Source: an uncultured beta proteobacterium (GTDB lineage Bacteria > Pseudomonadota > Gammaproteobacteria > Burkholderiales > Burkholderiaceae_C). Taken from it: a DNA stretch of 57,802 bases. The position numbers and the translations under genes are program-made. The notes below the pieces were generated by a model. The model was not told the DNA's origin, did not search any database, and worked only from the letters and a program-made list of their open reading frames with translations. Positions 41,304 through 51,078 of this stretch are shown here, piece after piece (the first letter of the stretch is position 1; every line of letters begins with the position of its first letter). The stretch lies in NCBI GenBank assembly GCA_903830985.1, contig CAIKVZ010000171.1, positions 1 to 57,802 on the forward strand, given 5' to 3'.

Positions 41304-41477
41304 CTAAATCTGAACCAGTTCGAAGTCTTCCTTTCGGGCGCCACATTCAGGACAGGTCCAGTTCATGGGTACATCGCTCCAACGTGTCCCGGGTGCGATG
41401 CCGTGCTCGGGCGCACCCACGGCCTCGTCGTAAATCCACCCACATATCAGGCACATCCAGGTATGGCTTGCAGTCAC
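41304..41477 (-). CDS. Rubredoxin
   Basis: This small gene lies in the gap upstream of pilG. Read on the minus strand from a GTG at 41477 it gives 57 residues with the two rubredoxin knuckles CLICG (after HTWM) and CPECGARKED. Between them is the usual GWIYDEAVGAPEHGIAPGTRW, with NWT before the second knuckle. It ends ELVQI at a TAG (41304-41306). The four Cys bind one iron. An internal ATG at 41456 would remove part of the first strand and is less likely. It is the first gene of the rubredoxin-pilGHIJ-chpA run, 49 bases before pilG; a TATACA -10-like box lies at 41512-41517. Confidence 0.93.
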   Translation of the reverse strand: MTASHTWMCLICGWIYDEAVGAPEHGIAPGTRWSDVPMNWTCPECGARKEDFELVQI

Positions 41478-41599
41478 GGTATTTAAAGGACCTCGAATAG
41501 AATGAAGGCATTGTATAGAGGTCAGAATGATGCGCTATGGCGATTTGTGACACCTTGTACCGAAATTGGCTCATGACAAACCCCTACACTGATTAGCTC

Positions 41600-42526
41600 T
41601 TGCAGGACTTCACTTTCACCGAACAGGACGAGGACGCCAGCACGCAACCGGCCTGTGTGATGAGCTTCAATGCCAGCGACCCCAGCGGCGCGGCCGGGCT
41701 GTCGGCCGACGTGCTGGCGATTGCCTCGGTGGGCGGCCACGCCTTGCCAGTCGTGACCGGGAGCTACGCGCGCGACACCGGTGAAATCTTCGAGCATTTT
41801 TGCATGAGCGAGGAAGCCGTCACAGCGCAAGCCCGCGCCGTGCTCGAGGACGTGCGGGTTCAGGTCATCAAGGTCGGCTTCGTCGGGAGCCCGGAAAATC
41901 TGAGCGCCGTCGCGCAACTGGCCGCCGACTATGAGGATGTGCCGGTGGTGGCCTACATGCCCAGCCTGTCGTGGTGGGACGACGCCCAGATCGATGACTA
42001 CCTGGACGCCTTTCGCGAGTTGATGCTGCCCCAGACCACCATCCTGGTGGGCCACTACAGCACCTTGTGGCGCTGGCTGCTGCCCGACTGGAACGGACAG
42101 GGCAATCCGCAAGCGCGCGACATCGCGCGCGCAGCGAACGCCATGGGGACGCCCTTCACCCTGGTCACGGGTATGCCCCTGCCGGACCAATGGATGGACA
42201 ACGTGCTGGCCTCGCCCAATGAAATCCTGGCGCACGAAAAATTTGAGCGCATCGAAGCGGCCTTTGTCGGCGCCGGTGAGACTTTGTCGGCAGCGCTGGC
42301 GGCGCTGATCGCCAGTGGGTCCGACGTGGCTGCGGCCACGCACGAAGCCCTGACCTATCTGGACCGCTGCCTGATTGGCGGCTTTCGCCCCGGTATGGGT
42401 CATGTGCTGCCGGACCGCATGTTCTGGGCACAGCCAGACCCCCCCTCACCCGATGACGTCGACCTGCAGGCCGACGATACACCCGATATTGCAACCAACG
42501 ACCCCACCCATGTCCTCAAACACTGA
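41600..42526 (+). CDS. ThiD-like PfkB-type kinase homologue lacking the catalytic Cys
   Basis: The 308-residue protein is related to hydroxymethylpyrimidine/phosphomethylpyrimidine kinase. It has the ThiD opening [29 protein letters not shown] and [13 protein letters not shown]. The C-terminal anion-hole motif HGTGCTLSA of active ThiD is here [15 protein letters not shown], with Glu227 in place of the catalytic Cys. Activity as a ThiD kinase is therefore doubtful. The start is read as TTG at 41600. A Pro/Asp-rich tail follows. It overlaps hemL by 17 bases and is divergent from the rubredoxin gene. Confidence 0.8.
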   Translation: MQDFTFTEQDEDASTQPACVMSFNASDPSGAAGLSADVLAIASVGGHALPVVTGSYARDTGEIFEHFCMSEEAVTAQARAVLEDVRVQVIKVGFVGSPENLSAVAQLAADYEDVPVVAYMPSLSWWDDAQIDDYLDAFRELMLPQTTILVGHYSTLWRWLLPDWNGQGNPQARDIARAANAMGTPFTLVTGMPLPDQWMDNVLASPNEILAHEKFERIEAAFVGAGETLSAALAALIASGSDVAAATHEALTYLDRCLIGGFRPGMGHVLPDRMFWAQPDPPSPDDVDLQADDTPDIATNDPTHVLKH

Positions 42527-43820
42527 TCTGAACGAAGTCCTCTTTGAACGCGCCAAGAAAGTCATCCCGGGCGGCGTGAATTCACCGGTGCGCGCCTTCA
42601 AGGCGGTCGGCGGAACGCCGCGTTTTGTGCAGCGCGCCCAAGGCGCCTACTTCTGGGATGCGAACGGCCAGCGCTACACCGACTACATCGGTTCCTGGGG
42701 CCCGATGATCCTGGGTCACGGCCACCCGGCTGTGGTCGAGGCCGTGCAAAAGGCCGCGCTCGAAGGCTTCTCCTTCGGTGCGCCGACCGAGCGCGAAGTC
42801 GAGTTGGCGGAAGAAATCCTGCGCCTCGTGCCGTCCATGGAAATGCTGCGCCTGGTGAGTTCGGGCACGGAAGCCACCATGACGGCGATCCGTCTGGCGC
42901 GTGGCGCCACGGGGCGCGCCAAGTTCATCAAGTTCGAAGGCTGCTACCACGGTCACTCGGACGCTTTGCTGGTGAAGGCCGGCTCGGGCCTGGCGACCTT
43001 TGGCAACCCCACCAGCGCCGGTGTGCCACCCGAAGTGGTGCAGCACACCCTGGTGCTGGAGTACAACAACATCGAACAACTGGAGCAAGCGTTTGCCCAG
43101 CATGGACGCGAGCTCGCCTGCCTGATGATCGAACCGATCGCCGGCAACATGAACTTCGTGCGTGCCAGCGTGCCCTTCATGCAGCGCTGCCGCGAGTTGT
43201 GCAGCCAGTACGGCGCCCTGCTGGTGCTGGACGAGGTCATGACCGGTTTTCGCGTGGCGCTGGGCAGCGCGCAAAGCGTCTACGCCAAATCGATTCCCGG
43301 CTTCGCGCCCGACATCACGGTGCTGGGCAAGGTCATCGGCGGCGGCATGCCGCTGGCCGCCTTTGGCGCGTCGCGCGCCATCATGGAGCACCTGGCGCCG
43401 CTGGGCGGCGTGTACCAGGCCGGCACGCTGTCGGGCAATCCGGTGGCCACGGCCTGCGGCCTGGCGACCTTGAAGGAAATCAGCAAGCCCGGCTTCTATG
43501 AAGCACTGGGCAGCAAGACCCAGTCACTGATCGCCGGTCTGGCCAGTGCGGCACGTGCCGAAGGCGTGGACTTTTGCGGCGACAGCGAAGGCGGCATGTT
43601 CGGCTTCTTCCTGCTCGACACCTTGCCACAGAACTACACCCAGGTGATGAAGACCAGCAGCCCGCGCTTCAACCAGTTGTTCCATGGTCTGCTGGACCGC
43701 GGCGTCTACCTGGCACCCGCCCTGTACGAAGCGGGCTTTGTCAGCGCGGCGCACACGGCCGACGACATCAGTGCCACGATCAGCGCGGCGCGCGAAGTGT
43801 TCCGGGCCATGGCGAAATAG
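42510..43820 (+). CDS. hemL: Glutamate-1-semialdehyde 2,1-aminomutase
   Basis: HemL converts glutamate-1-semialdehyde to 5-aminolevulinate in C5 heme biosynthesis. The 436-residue class III aminotransferase fold includes [71 protein letters not shown], and the PLP Lys274 in [15 protein letters not shown]. The start is the ATG at 42510; the open frame further upstream belongs to the overlap with the ThiD-like gene. The overlap of 17 bases suggests the two are co-transcribed. Confidence 0.97.
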   Translation: MSSNTDLNEVLFERAKKVIPGGVNSPVRAFKAVGGTPRFVQRAQGAYFWDANGQRYTDYIGSWGPMILGHGHPAVVEAVQKAALEGFSFGAPTEREVELAEEILRLVPSMEMLRLVSSGTEATMTAIRLARGATGRAKFIKFEGCYHGHSDALLVKAGSGLATFGNPTSAGVPPEVVQHTLVLEYNNIEQLEQAFAQHGRELACLMIEPIAGNMNFVRASVPFMQRCRELCSQYGALLVLDEVMTGFRVALGSAQSVYAKSIPGFAPDITVLGKVIGGGMPLAAFGASRAIMEHLAPLGGVYQAGTLSGNPVATACGLATLKEISKPGFYEALGSKTQSLIAGLASAARAEGVDFCGDSEGGMFGFFLLDTLPQNYTQVMKTSSPRFNQLFHGLLDRGVYLAPALYEAGFVSAAHTADDISATISAAREVFRAMAK

Positions 43821-43850
43821 GCATGGTGCTTGGACGGGTCAGCCAGCGCC

Positions 43851-44624
43851 TCAGGGTGTCGGCTTGACCGTTCCGCGCAAGCCCGCCTTTTCGACCGCGC
43901 GAGCCAGTAGCCCCTGCTGGCGCGCCGTTTCTGTGAACTGCCGCAGGTAATCAAGCCCCTGTTCCCGCCCCTTGGGAACGCACAGGGCCCAGTGCTCGGC
44001 ACCCCAATTCCCTTCGAGGACGCGCGCGCCATCCATGGTGTCAGACATCTGGAAAAGAATGGCCTTGTTGGTCGCGTAGGCGTCGATTTTCCCGCCCATC
44101 AAAAGTTCTCCTGCAAGCTCGAGCGTCGGAACAGGAACGACACTGGCGTTGCGCAGCATCGCGGGCAGCGTGGTCTGCGAAGTGCTTCCCTGTGTCACGC
44201 CGATGCGCGTGCCCGCACGGTCGATATCGGCAACTGTCGACAGAGGTGAGCCGGACGCCACGAGGTAGCCCAGCTCGATGTCAAGCACCGTGGACGTGAA
44301 GCTCGCCTGGGACGCACGCGCCGGCGAGGCGTTGGTGCCACTGAAATCCACCTGCTGCGCGCGCACCGCGGCAAACAGTTCGGCCTGGGTCTTCAGCTCC
44401 ACCAGCTCGAACGGCACTCCCAGGCGCTGCGCCAATGACGTGCCAAGTTCCTGAATGACGCCGTTGGTGGGGCTGCCGGGGTATACGCCGACGCGCAGGC
44501 GACCATTGGGCGCCAAGGCCTGGCGCTCGGCAGTACTGGGCGGTGCAGGGACGCTGGCGCAGCCCGCGACAAGCGCACAGACGAGCAGGATGGCAAGGCA
44601 CAGAAGTCGACGGGGTGGATACAT
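43851..44624 (-). CDS. Orphan extracellular solute-binding lipoprotein (SBP_bac_3)
   Basis: The 257-residue product has a lipobox LVAGC (Cys22). It then has the bacterial extracellular solute-binding family 3 fold: RLRVGVYPGSPTNGVI, VPFELVELKTQAELFAAVRAQQVDFSGTN, and GTRIGVTQGSTSQTTLPAML followed by KIDAYATNK. The family usually serves amino-acid ABC importers, but no permease or importer ATPase adjoins. It follows an Atm1-type exporter by 37 bases on the same strand and converges on hemL. Substrate unknown. Confidence 0.85.
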   Translation of the reverse strand: MYPPRRLLCLAILLVCALVAGCASVPAPPSTAERQALAPNGRLRVGVYPGSPTNGVIQELGTSLAQRLGVPFELVELKTQAELFAAVRAQQVDFSGTNASPARASQASFTSTVLDIELGYLVASGSPLSTVADIDRAGTRIGVTQGSTSQTTLPAMLRNASVVPVPTLELAGELLMGGKIDAYATNKAILFQMSDTMDGARVLEGNWGAEHWALCVPKGREQGLDYLRQFTETARQQGLLARAVEKAGLRGTVKPTP

Positions 44625-44661
44625 GAGGCGCTCCTGTTGGGGATATTTCAGGGCCTGCGTC

Positions 44662-46518
44662 TCAAACAGTTGAGGCCAGCGATGGCTCGGTGTTTTGTTG
44701 CAGCGCCCACATCTGCGCGTAGCGCGCGCCCAGCGCCAGCAACTGCGAATGGGTGCCGCGTTCGATGATGCGACCGGCGTCCATCACCAGGATTTCGTGC
44801 GCGTCGACCACGGTGGAGAGGCGGTGCGCGATCACCAGCGTGGTCTTGTTCTGCGCTGCGCTTTGCAGCTCGGCCTGAATGGCGCGCTCATTGGCCGAGT
44901 CCAGCGCCGAGGTGGCTTCGTCAAAAATCAGGATGGCAGGGTTCTTCAGCAACGTGCGCGCGATCGCCACGCGCTGCTTCTCGCCGCCCGACAGCTTCAG
45001 GCCGCGCTCGCCCACCATGGTGTCGTAGCCTTTGGGCGTGGCGCTGATGAAGCTGTGGATGTGGGCGGATCGTGCGGCCTCTTCGACCTGCGCGCGGCTC
45101 GCACCCGGGCGGCCATAGGCGATGTTGTATTCCACCGTGTCGTTGAACAGCACCGTGTCCTGCGGCACGATGCCTATTGTCCCGCGCACACTGGCCTGAG
45201 TCACCTGGCGGATGTCCTGTCCTGCTATGCGGATGCTGCCCTGGTTCACGTCGTAGAAGCGAAACAGCAGTCGCGCCAGCGTGGACTTGCCCGAGCCCGA
45301 AGGACCGACCACCGCCACGGTCTTGCCGGCCGGTACCTCGAAGCTGATGTCGTGCAGGATCGGGCGCGCCGCTTCGTAGGAGAAGTTCACATGCTCGAAG
45401 CGCACATCGGCCAGGCGTCCGCTCTCGCCTGCAGCTGGCAGTTGCAGCGCCAGCGCGCCGGGCACATCGGCGACCTCGCGCTCACGCTCCATCAGGCGGA
45501 ACATCTTGTCCAGATCGGTCAGGCTTTGCTTGATCTCGCGGTACAGCACGCCCAGAAAGCCCAATGGTATGTACAGCTGGATCATGAAGGCGTTGATCAT
45601 CACCAGGTCGCCTAACGTCATGCGCCCGTCGACCACGCCCTGGGTGGCGCGCCACAGCATGGCCACCAGCGCCAGTGCGATCATCAGCTGCTGGCCGGTG
45701 TTGAGCAGGCTCAGCGTGCGCTGGCTCTTCAGTGCGGCGAGGCGGTAGCGCTCCAGGTTTTCGTCGTAACGGCGCGCTTCGAACTCCTCGTTGTTGAAGT
45801 ACTTCACCGTCTCGTAGTTCAGCAGCGAGTCCACGGCGCGGCTGTGCGCAGCCGAATCGAGCTCGTTCATCTCCTTGCGAAACTTGGTGCGCCACTCGGT
45901 CACGGTGACGGTAAAGGCAATGTAGAACACCAGCGCTATGCCCGTGATGCCGGCGAACCAGACGTCGTACTTCACCGCCAACAGGGTCAGCACCATGGTG
46001 ACTTCGATCAGCGTGGGGATGATGCTGTAGAGCGAATAAGAGATCAGCGACTGCACGCCGCGCGTTCCGCGCTCGATGTCGCGCGTCATGCCACCGGTCT
46101 GGCGCTCGAGGTGAAAACGCAGACTCATGGCGTGCAGATGGCGAAACACCTCCAGCGAGATGCTGCGCGACGCGCCTTCCGTGGCCTTGGCAAACACCAG
46201 TTCACGCAACTCGGCAAACAGCGAAGTCGACAGGCGCAGCAGCCCGTAGGCCACCAGCAGCGCCACAGGAACGGCCAGCAGCGACTGCTGCGGCGTCAAG
46301 GTCATGGTGTCGATCAGCTGCTTGAGCAGCAGCGGCACGCCCACGTTCGCCAACTTGGCGCCCACCATGAAGGCCAGCGCCGCCATGACGCGCCACTTGT
46401 AGGTCCAGAGGTAGGGAAACAGGCGTTTGAGCGTGCTCCAGTCGGAGCGTGGTGCTGCGGCGCTGCTGGTGGTGGTTTGGCCGACCGCGGCAGGGGAAGA
46501 TTCGCCGTGACGACGCAT
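44662..46518 (-). CDS. ABC exporter of the Atm1/heavy-metal type
   Basis: The 618-residue half transporter has a membrane domain of six helices (about 35-330) with MSLRFHLERQTGGMTRDIERGTRG and NYETVKYFNNEEFEARRY, typical of Atm1-like proteins. The nucleotide-binding domain shows Walker A GPSGSGKST, signature LSGGEKQRVAIART, Walker B ILIFDEATSALDS and the switch His in VIAHRLSTV. Bacterial Atm1 relatives export glutathione-metal or glutathione polysulfide adducts; the substrate here is inferred. The start is the ATG at 46518 (MRRHGESSP); an upstream in-frame extension is not family-like. Confidence 0.92.
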   Translation of the reverse strand: MRRHGESSPAAVGQTTTSSAAAPRSDWSTLKRLFPYLWTYKWRVMAALAFMVGAKLANVGVPLLLKQLIDTMTLTPQQSLLAVPVALLVAYGLLRLSTSLFAELRELVFAKATEGASRSISLEVFRHLHAMSLRFHLERQTGGMTRDIERGTRGVQSLISYSLYSIIPTLIEVTMVLTLLAVKYDVWFAGITGIALVFYIAFTVTVTEWRTKFRKEMNELDSAAHSRAVDSLLNYETVKYFNNEEFEARRYDENLERYRLAALKSQRTLSLLNTGQQLMIALALVAMLWRATQGVVDGRMTLGDLVMINAFMIQLYIPLGFLGVLYREIKQSLTDLDKMFRLMEREREVADVPGALALQLPAAGESGRLADVRFEHVNFSYEAARPILHDISFEVPAGKTVAVVGPSGSGKSTLARLLFRFYDVNQGSIRIAGQDIRQVTQASVRGTIGIVPQDTVLFNDTVEYNIAYGRPGASRAQVEEAARSAHIHSFISATPKGYDTMVGERGLKLSGGEKQRVAIARTLLKNPAILIFDEATSALDSANERAIQAELQSAAQNKTTLVIAHRLSTVVDAHEILVMDAGRIIERGTHSQLLALGARYAQMWALQQNTEPSLASTV

Positions 46519-46583
46519 AATTGGTACTCTCTTTATTCGGGGGACAGATCGCACTGTCCTCCACTGATCCAGGATTGTCCCCC

Positions 46584-47006
46584 ATGTCCAGCCCCAACGC
46601 CCCGGCCCGCGTCCAGTTACCCACCGACGAGGAACTGGTACTCAAGGTCATTCCCATGCCGGCAGACTGCAACGCCAATGGCGATATCTTTGGCGGCTGG
46701 GTCATGGCGCAGGTCGATTTGGCCGGCGCCGTGATTCCAGCGCGCTATGCCAAAGGTCGCATGGCGACCGTGGCGGTGAACCAGTTCATCTTCAAGCAAC
46801 CGGTGCGCGTCGGCGACATCCTGTCGTTCTTCTCCAAACTCACGCGCATCGGGCGCACCTCCATCACCGTCAAGGTCGAGGTCTACGCCGAGCGCTTCAC
46901 GGACCAGGGCAAGTACATCAAGGTCACGGAAGCCTCCGTCACCTATGTGGCGATCGATGAGTTTGGCGAGCCGCGGGAAGTGCCAGGGAACCACGTCCAA
47001 CCCTGA
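46584..47006 (+). CDS. YciA-type acyl-CoA thioesterase
   Basis: The 140-residue single-hotdog thioesterase matches YciA/BACH: PMPADCNANGDIFGGWVMAQVDLAGA contains the catalytic Asp and conserved Asn-Gly-Asp-Ile-Phe-Gly-Gly block, followed by VAVNQFIFKQPVRVGDILSFFSK and KVTEASVTYVAIDEFGEPR. Such enzymes hydrolyse a broad range of acyl-CoAs. The start is the ATG at 46584 with AGGA upstream. Divergent from the ABC exporter and five bases ahead of the GGDEF-EAL gene. Confidence 0.92.
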   Translation: MSSPNAPARVQLPTDEELVLKVIPMPADCNANGDIFGGWVMAQVDLAGAVIPARYAKGRMATVAVNQFIFKQPVRVGDILSFFSKLTRIGRTSITVKVEVYAERFTDQGKYIKVTEASVTYVAIDEFGEPREVPGNHVQP

Positions 47007-47011
47007 AATCC

Positions 47012-50000
47012 ATGCCTGCGCCCCTGACCCCGGCACCCAACAGCCTGTCGCGCTTTGCGCACAGCCTGTGGGTCACGTTGGTCTTGTTCGTCGCCATCGC
47101 TGTGCTATTCGCGGCCTACGTCCGGGCCGAAAAGCAGATTGACCGCGCCAACGAACTGCGCCTGCAGTCGCATTTTCTGGCCGATGAATTGCGGCAGTCG
47201 TCGGATGATCTGACCCGCATGGTGCGCAGCTATGTGATCACGGGCGACCCGGTCTTCAAACGCCATTACCAGGAAATTCTCGACGTTCGCGACGGAAAGA
47301 GCCCGCGGCTGGCGGACTCTCATGGCATCTTTTGGGATCTGGTGCTGGACGACGCACAGCGCCCCCAGCCGAATTCAGTCCAGCCCGTGGCGCTGCTGGA
47401 ACTGATGCGCCAAGCCGGCTTCACTGCACCCGAATTCGCCCAACTGGAACTGGCCAAGGTCAATTCGGATGCACTCACCGCGACTGAATTTGCCGCAATG
47501 AGATTGGTAGAGGCGAATGTGCCGGTCTCACAGGCACAAAGACTGGAAGCATCGCGCATGCTGCACGACGCGCACTACCATCAGGCCAAGGCGGCCATCA
47601 TGCAGCCGATTGCGGAGTTCCAGCGGCTCATGAACCAGCGCACCCTGGAAACCGTGCAGTCTCGCGAGACCACGGCCAGCCGGCTGCGCGCCGTGCTCAT
47701 GCTGTTCGGAGTCCTGCTGGTGTTGAGCCTTTGGCGTGCCTACCGACTGCTGCATGCCACACTGGGGGGCTCGGTCGATGAACTGCATACACGCATCGCG
47801 CGGCTGGCAAATGCGGATTTTTCCTCGCCGGTAACGGCTGCTGCCGGCATGGAGAACAGTGTGATCGGTTGGGTCTCGCAAACCCAGTTCGCCCTTTCCG
47901 AACTGAATGCACAGCGCAGCGCCGTGCAGGCTAAAAACCAGCACTTGACGCGCTTGTACGCGGCGCTGAGCCAATGCAACCAGGCCATCGTGCGCTGCAC
48001 CAGCGAGACCGAGCTGTTCCCGCAAATCTGCCAGGGCGCAGTGACCTTTGGCGGCATGAAGATGGTGTGGATCGGTTTGCTCGACGGCCAGCGCCTGCTG
48101 CCCGTGGCCTCGTTTGGCGAAGGCACAGAGTACCTGGACGGCATCGATATTTCGGTCGATGGATCGGAACCGGCAGGATGCGGGCCAACCGGCATCAGCC
48201 TGCGCGAGGACCGACCATTTTGGTGCCAGGATTTTCAGCACGATCCTGCCACAGCGCCCTGGCATGAGCGCGCCCAACGTTTTGAATGGCGGGGCTCGGC
48301 CACCCTGCCCTTGCACCGTGATGGCCGCGTCGTCGGCGCCTTCGCGCTGTACGCATCGGAAGTGAACGCCTTTGACGAAGCCTCCCGCAAGCTGCTGATG
48401 GAAATGGCGGTGGACATCGACTACGCGATCAACGGTTTTGCGCGTGAGGCGGCACGCCGTCAGGCACAGAGCGAACTCGCAGAGTCGCGCAATATCCTGA
48501 AAACCATCATCGACACGGCGCCCATGCGCGTCTTCTGGAAGGACAGTCAGCTGCACTACCTGGGCTGCAATCCGGCTTTTGCCAGGGACGCGGGCGCCGA
48601 GAGTCCCGAGCAGGTCATCGGCAAGGACGATTACCAGCTGGCATGGGCACAGCAGGCCGACCTGTACCGGGCCGACGACCAGCAGGTCATGGATTCGGGT
48701 CAGCCCAAGCTCTTTTTTGATGAGCCGCAGACCACCCCCGAGGGGCAGACCTTGTGGTTGCGCACCTCCAAGGTCCCGCTGCGCAGCGCTGCTGGCGAAC
48801 CCCTCGGCCTGCTCGGCATCTACCAGGACATCACAGCGCAAAAGCAGACCGAAATCGCGCTCGCGCAAAGCGCTGCCCGGCTCGAGCGTGCGCAGACCGT
48901 GGCCAACATCGGCCATTGGCAACTCGATCTGGCGAGCAATGCCCTGGAGTGGTCGGACCAAACCTGTCGCCTCTTCGGCGTCCCTCCCGGTACCGTGGCC
49001 GACTACCCGGCCTTCCTGCACCTGGTGCATCCCGACGATTTGGCGGCGGTGCAGACCGCGTGGCAGGCTGCGCTTGCCAGCGCTTCGCCCTACCGCATCG
49101 AGCACCGCGTTGTGGTGCACGGTGAAACGCGCTGGCTGGAAGAGCGCGCCGACCTGGAGTTTGATTCACTGGGCCAGTTGCGCGCTGGCGTGGGCACGGT
49201 GCAGGACATCACCGAACGCAAGCACGCCGAGGAACGGCTGCAGTTGCTGGCGCATTTTGACGCCCTCACCGGCCTGCCGAATCGCAACCAGCTGGACCTG
49301 CATGTCAAGGCGGCGCTGGGCCTGGCGCGGCGCAACGCAGAGCACCTGGCGCTCATGTTCCTGGACCTGGACCATTTCAAGGACATCAACGACACACTGG
49401 GTCACAGCGTGGGCGATGCCCTGCTGATCGAAGTGGCCAAGCGACTGAAGCTGGCGCTGCGCGTGGAGGACACCGTGACCCGTCTGGGCGGCGACGAATT
49501 CATTCTGTTGCTGCCTGGCAGCAACGCGGACGGCGCGCGCCATGTGGCGGAAAAAGTGCTGCAGGCCATCGCCCTGCCCTACGCCATTGCGCCTTACGAG
49601 CTCAATGTGAGCGCGTCCATCGGCATTGCCATGTTCCCGCAGGACGGCGAGGACTTTGAAACTCTGTCCAAGAACGCCGACGCTGCCATGTACCGCGTCA
49701 AGCAGCGCGGGCGCAACGGCCTGCGCTTCTTCACGGCCGAAATGCAGCTGCATTCGGCGCGCAAACTGCAACTGGAAAACGCGCTGCGCCATGCCCTGGC
49801 ACTGCAGCAGATGAGCCTGCACTATCAGCCACAACTCGCGCTCAAGGACGGGCGCATCGTCGGCGCCGAGGCGCTGCTGCGCTGGCAGCACCCGGAGCTG
49901 GGCCAGGTGTCGCCGGCAGAGTTCATCCCGGTGGCTGAGGCCAACGGCCTGATCCTGCCGCTGGGCGAATGGGTGCTGCGTAGCGCAGTGCAGCAGATGA

Positions 50001-50536
50001 AGCGCTGGCTCGATGCCGGCATGGCGCCCATGGTGATGGCCGTGAACCTGTCCGTGGCGCAGTTCCGCCACGCAGCCCTGCCGGAAATGGTGACGCAGAT
50101 CCTGGAGGAGGCCCAACTGCCGCCCGAGTACCTGGAACTGGAACTGACCGAAGGTGTTGCCATGGAAGACCCACTGGGCGCGATTGAAGTCATGGACCAA
50201 CTGCACCAGCGCGGCGTGCGCATGTCGATCGACGACTTCGGCACGGGCTATTCGTCGCTCAATTACCTGAAGCGGCTCAAGGTCTACAAACTCAAGATCG
50301 ACCAATCTTTCGTGCGCGACATCAGCACCGACCCGGAGGACAAGGCCATCGTCAGCGCGGTCATCAGCATGGCCAGGAGCATGGGCCTGAAGACCATTGC
50401 CGAAGGCGTCGAGACACAAAGCCAGTTGGCCTACCTGCGCGAACAGGGCTGCGACGAGGTGCAGGGTTACTTCTTCAGCAGGCCCTTGTCCGCTGAAGCC
50501 TTGGAGGCCTTCGTCCTGCGTCAGGAGACGATATAA
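47012..50536 (+). CDS. Membrane GGDEF-EAL protein with GAF and PAS domains
   Basis: The 1174-residue cyclic di-GMP enzyme candidate has membrane helix 1 (about 19-38) and an extracytoplasmic region with a helical sensor pattern. Helix 2 (about 227-247) and HAMP follow, then GAF (about 311-480), two PAS domains (about 496-615 and 627-745), a GGDEF domain with intact GGDEF at 826-830, and an EAL domain with the EAL signature at 953-955 and DDFGTGYSSLNYLKRLKVYKLKIDQ. Both catalytic signatures are intact, so synthase, phosphodiesterase or switchable activity is possible. Follows the thioesterase by five bases; its end overlaps the convergent thioesterase gene by 16 bases. Confidence 0.93.
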   Translation: MPAPLTPAPNSLSRFAHSLWVTLVLFVAIAVLFAAYVRAEKQIDRANELRLQSHFLADELRQSSDDLTRMVRSYVITGDPVFKRHYQEILDVRDGKSPRLADSHGIFWDLVLDDAQRPQPNSVQPVALLELMRQAGFTAPEFAQLELAKVNSDALTATEFAAMRLVEANVPVSQAQRLEASRMLHDAHYHQAKAAIMQPIAEFQRLMNQRTLETVQSRETTASRLRAVLMLFGVLLVLSLWRAYRLLHATLGGSVDELHTRIARLANADFSSPVTAAAGMENSVIGWVSQTQFALSELNAQRSAVQAKNQHLTRLYAALSQCNQAIVRCTSETELFPQICQGAVTFGGMKMVWIGLLDGQRLLPVASFGEGTEYLDGIDISVDGSEPAGCGPTGISLREDRPFWCQDFQHDPATAPWHERAQRFEWRGSATLPLHRDGRVVGAFALYASEVNAFDEASRKLLMEMAVDIDYAINGFAREAARRQAQSELAESRNILKTIIDTAPMRVFWKDSQLHYLGCNPAFARDAGAESPEQVIGKDDYQLAWAQQADLYRADDQQVMDSGQPKLFFDEPQTTPEGQTLWLRTSKVPLRSAAGEPLGLLGIYQDITAQKQTEIALAQSAARLERAQTVANIGHWQLDLASNALEWSDQTCRLFGVPPGTVADYPAFLHLVHPDDLAAVQTAWQAALASASPYRIEHRVVVHGETRWLEERADLEFDSLGQLRAGVGTVQDITERKHAEERLQLLAHFDALTGLPNRNQLDLHVKAALGLARRNAEHLALMFLDLDHFKDINDTLGHSVGDALLIEVAKRLKLALRVEDTVTRLGGDEFILLLPGSNADGARHVAEKVLQAIALPYAIAPYELNVSASIGIAMFPQDGEDFETLSKNADAAMYRVKQRGRNGLRFFTAEMQLHSARKLQLENALRHALALQQMSLHYQPQLALKDGRIVGAEALLRWQHPELGQVSPAEFIPVAEANGLILPLGEWVLRSAVQQMKRWLDAGMAPMVMAVNLSVAQFRHAALPEMVTQILEEAQLPPEYLELELTEGVAMEDPLGAIEVMDQLHQRGVRMSIDDFGTGYSSLNYLKRLKVYKLKIDQSFVRDISTDPEDKAIVSAVISMARSMGLKTIAEGVETQSQLAYLREQGCDEVQGYFFSRPLSAEALEAFVLRQETI

Positions 50537-51009
50537 GCCCCTGCGCCGGTGGACAGCAGCTTGCCGTCGGCACCGAAAAATTCCATGCGCGTAGAGGCCA
50601 CGCGCGAACCCAGACGCATGACTTCGGCGCGCAGTTCGAAATACTCACCGATGGCAGGACGCAGGTAGTCGATGCGCAAGTCGATCGTGCCCAGCTTGGA
50701 AAAACGCTGCAGTCGCTCAAGCGGCGACTCGTCCATGTGGCGCGCGCCGATCGCCGCCATCACCGCCATGCCGCCCATGGCATCGAGCCCGGCGCTGATG
50801 ACGCCGCCGTGCAGACGGTTATAAGCCGGGTGTCCCACCAGTTCGTGGCGCATGTCGATGCGCGCCGTCACCAGGCTCGGTGTGAGCCCTGTGATATTGA
50901 GCCCCAGTAGCCGGTTGAAGACGATCTTGTTTTCAAAGATGTCCTTCAGGCCGGCAATGAACTCCGGTTCGAATTCGGTCACGGGCGGTTTGGCATGGGC
51001 TTGGGGCAT
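50521..51009 (-). CDS. YiiD_C-type hotdog thioesterase-domain protein
   Basis: The 162-residue hotdog protein has FNRLLGLNITGLTPSLVTARIDMRHELVGHPAYNRLHGGVISAGLDAMGG, in which NRLHGGVISAGLD holds the family Asp/His region, and DLRIDYLRPAIGEYFELRAEV. It resembles the C-terminal domain of YiiD and PaaI-like thioesterases. The ATG at 51009 (MPQAHAKPP) was chosen; an upstream ATG at 51030 is possible. It is the last gene of the beta-oxidation run. Confidence 0.85.
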   Translation of the reverse strand: MPQAHAKPPVTEFEPEFIAGLKDIFENKIVFNRLLGLNITGLTPSLVTARIDMRHELVGHPAYNRLHGGVISAGLDAMGGMAVMAAIGARHMDESPLERLQRFSKLGTIDLRIDYLRPAIGEYFELRAEVMRLGSRVASTRMEFFGADGKLLSTGAGAYIVS

Positions 51010-51078
51010 CGCCCGATTGTCACCGTGCAAACTGACGCCCCGCCAACCCGACCCGAAAAATTTCCAGAATGGAAATGA

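Noticed and set aside
41347-41574. Minus-strand open frame of 75 codons over the rubredoxin region
   Set aside because: It is in the wrong frame; the frame ending at 41304 gives both CxxCG rubredoxin knuckles.
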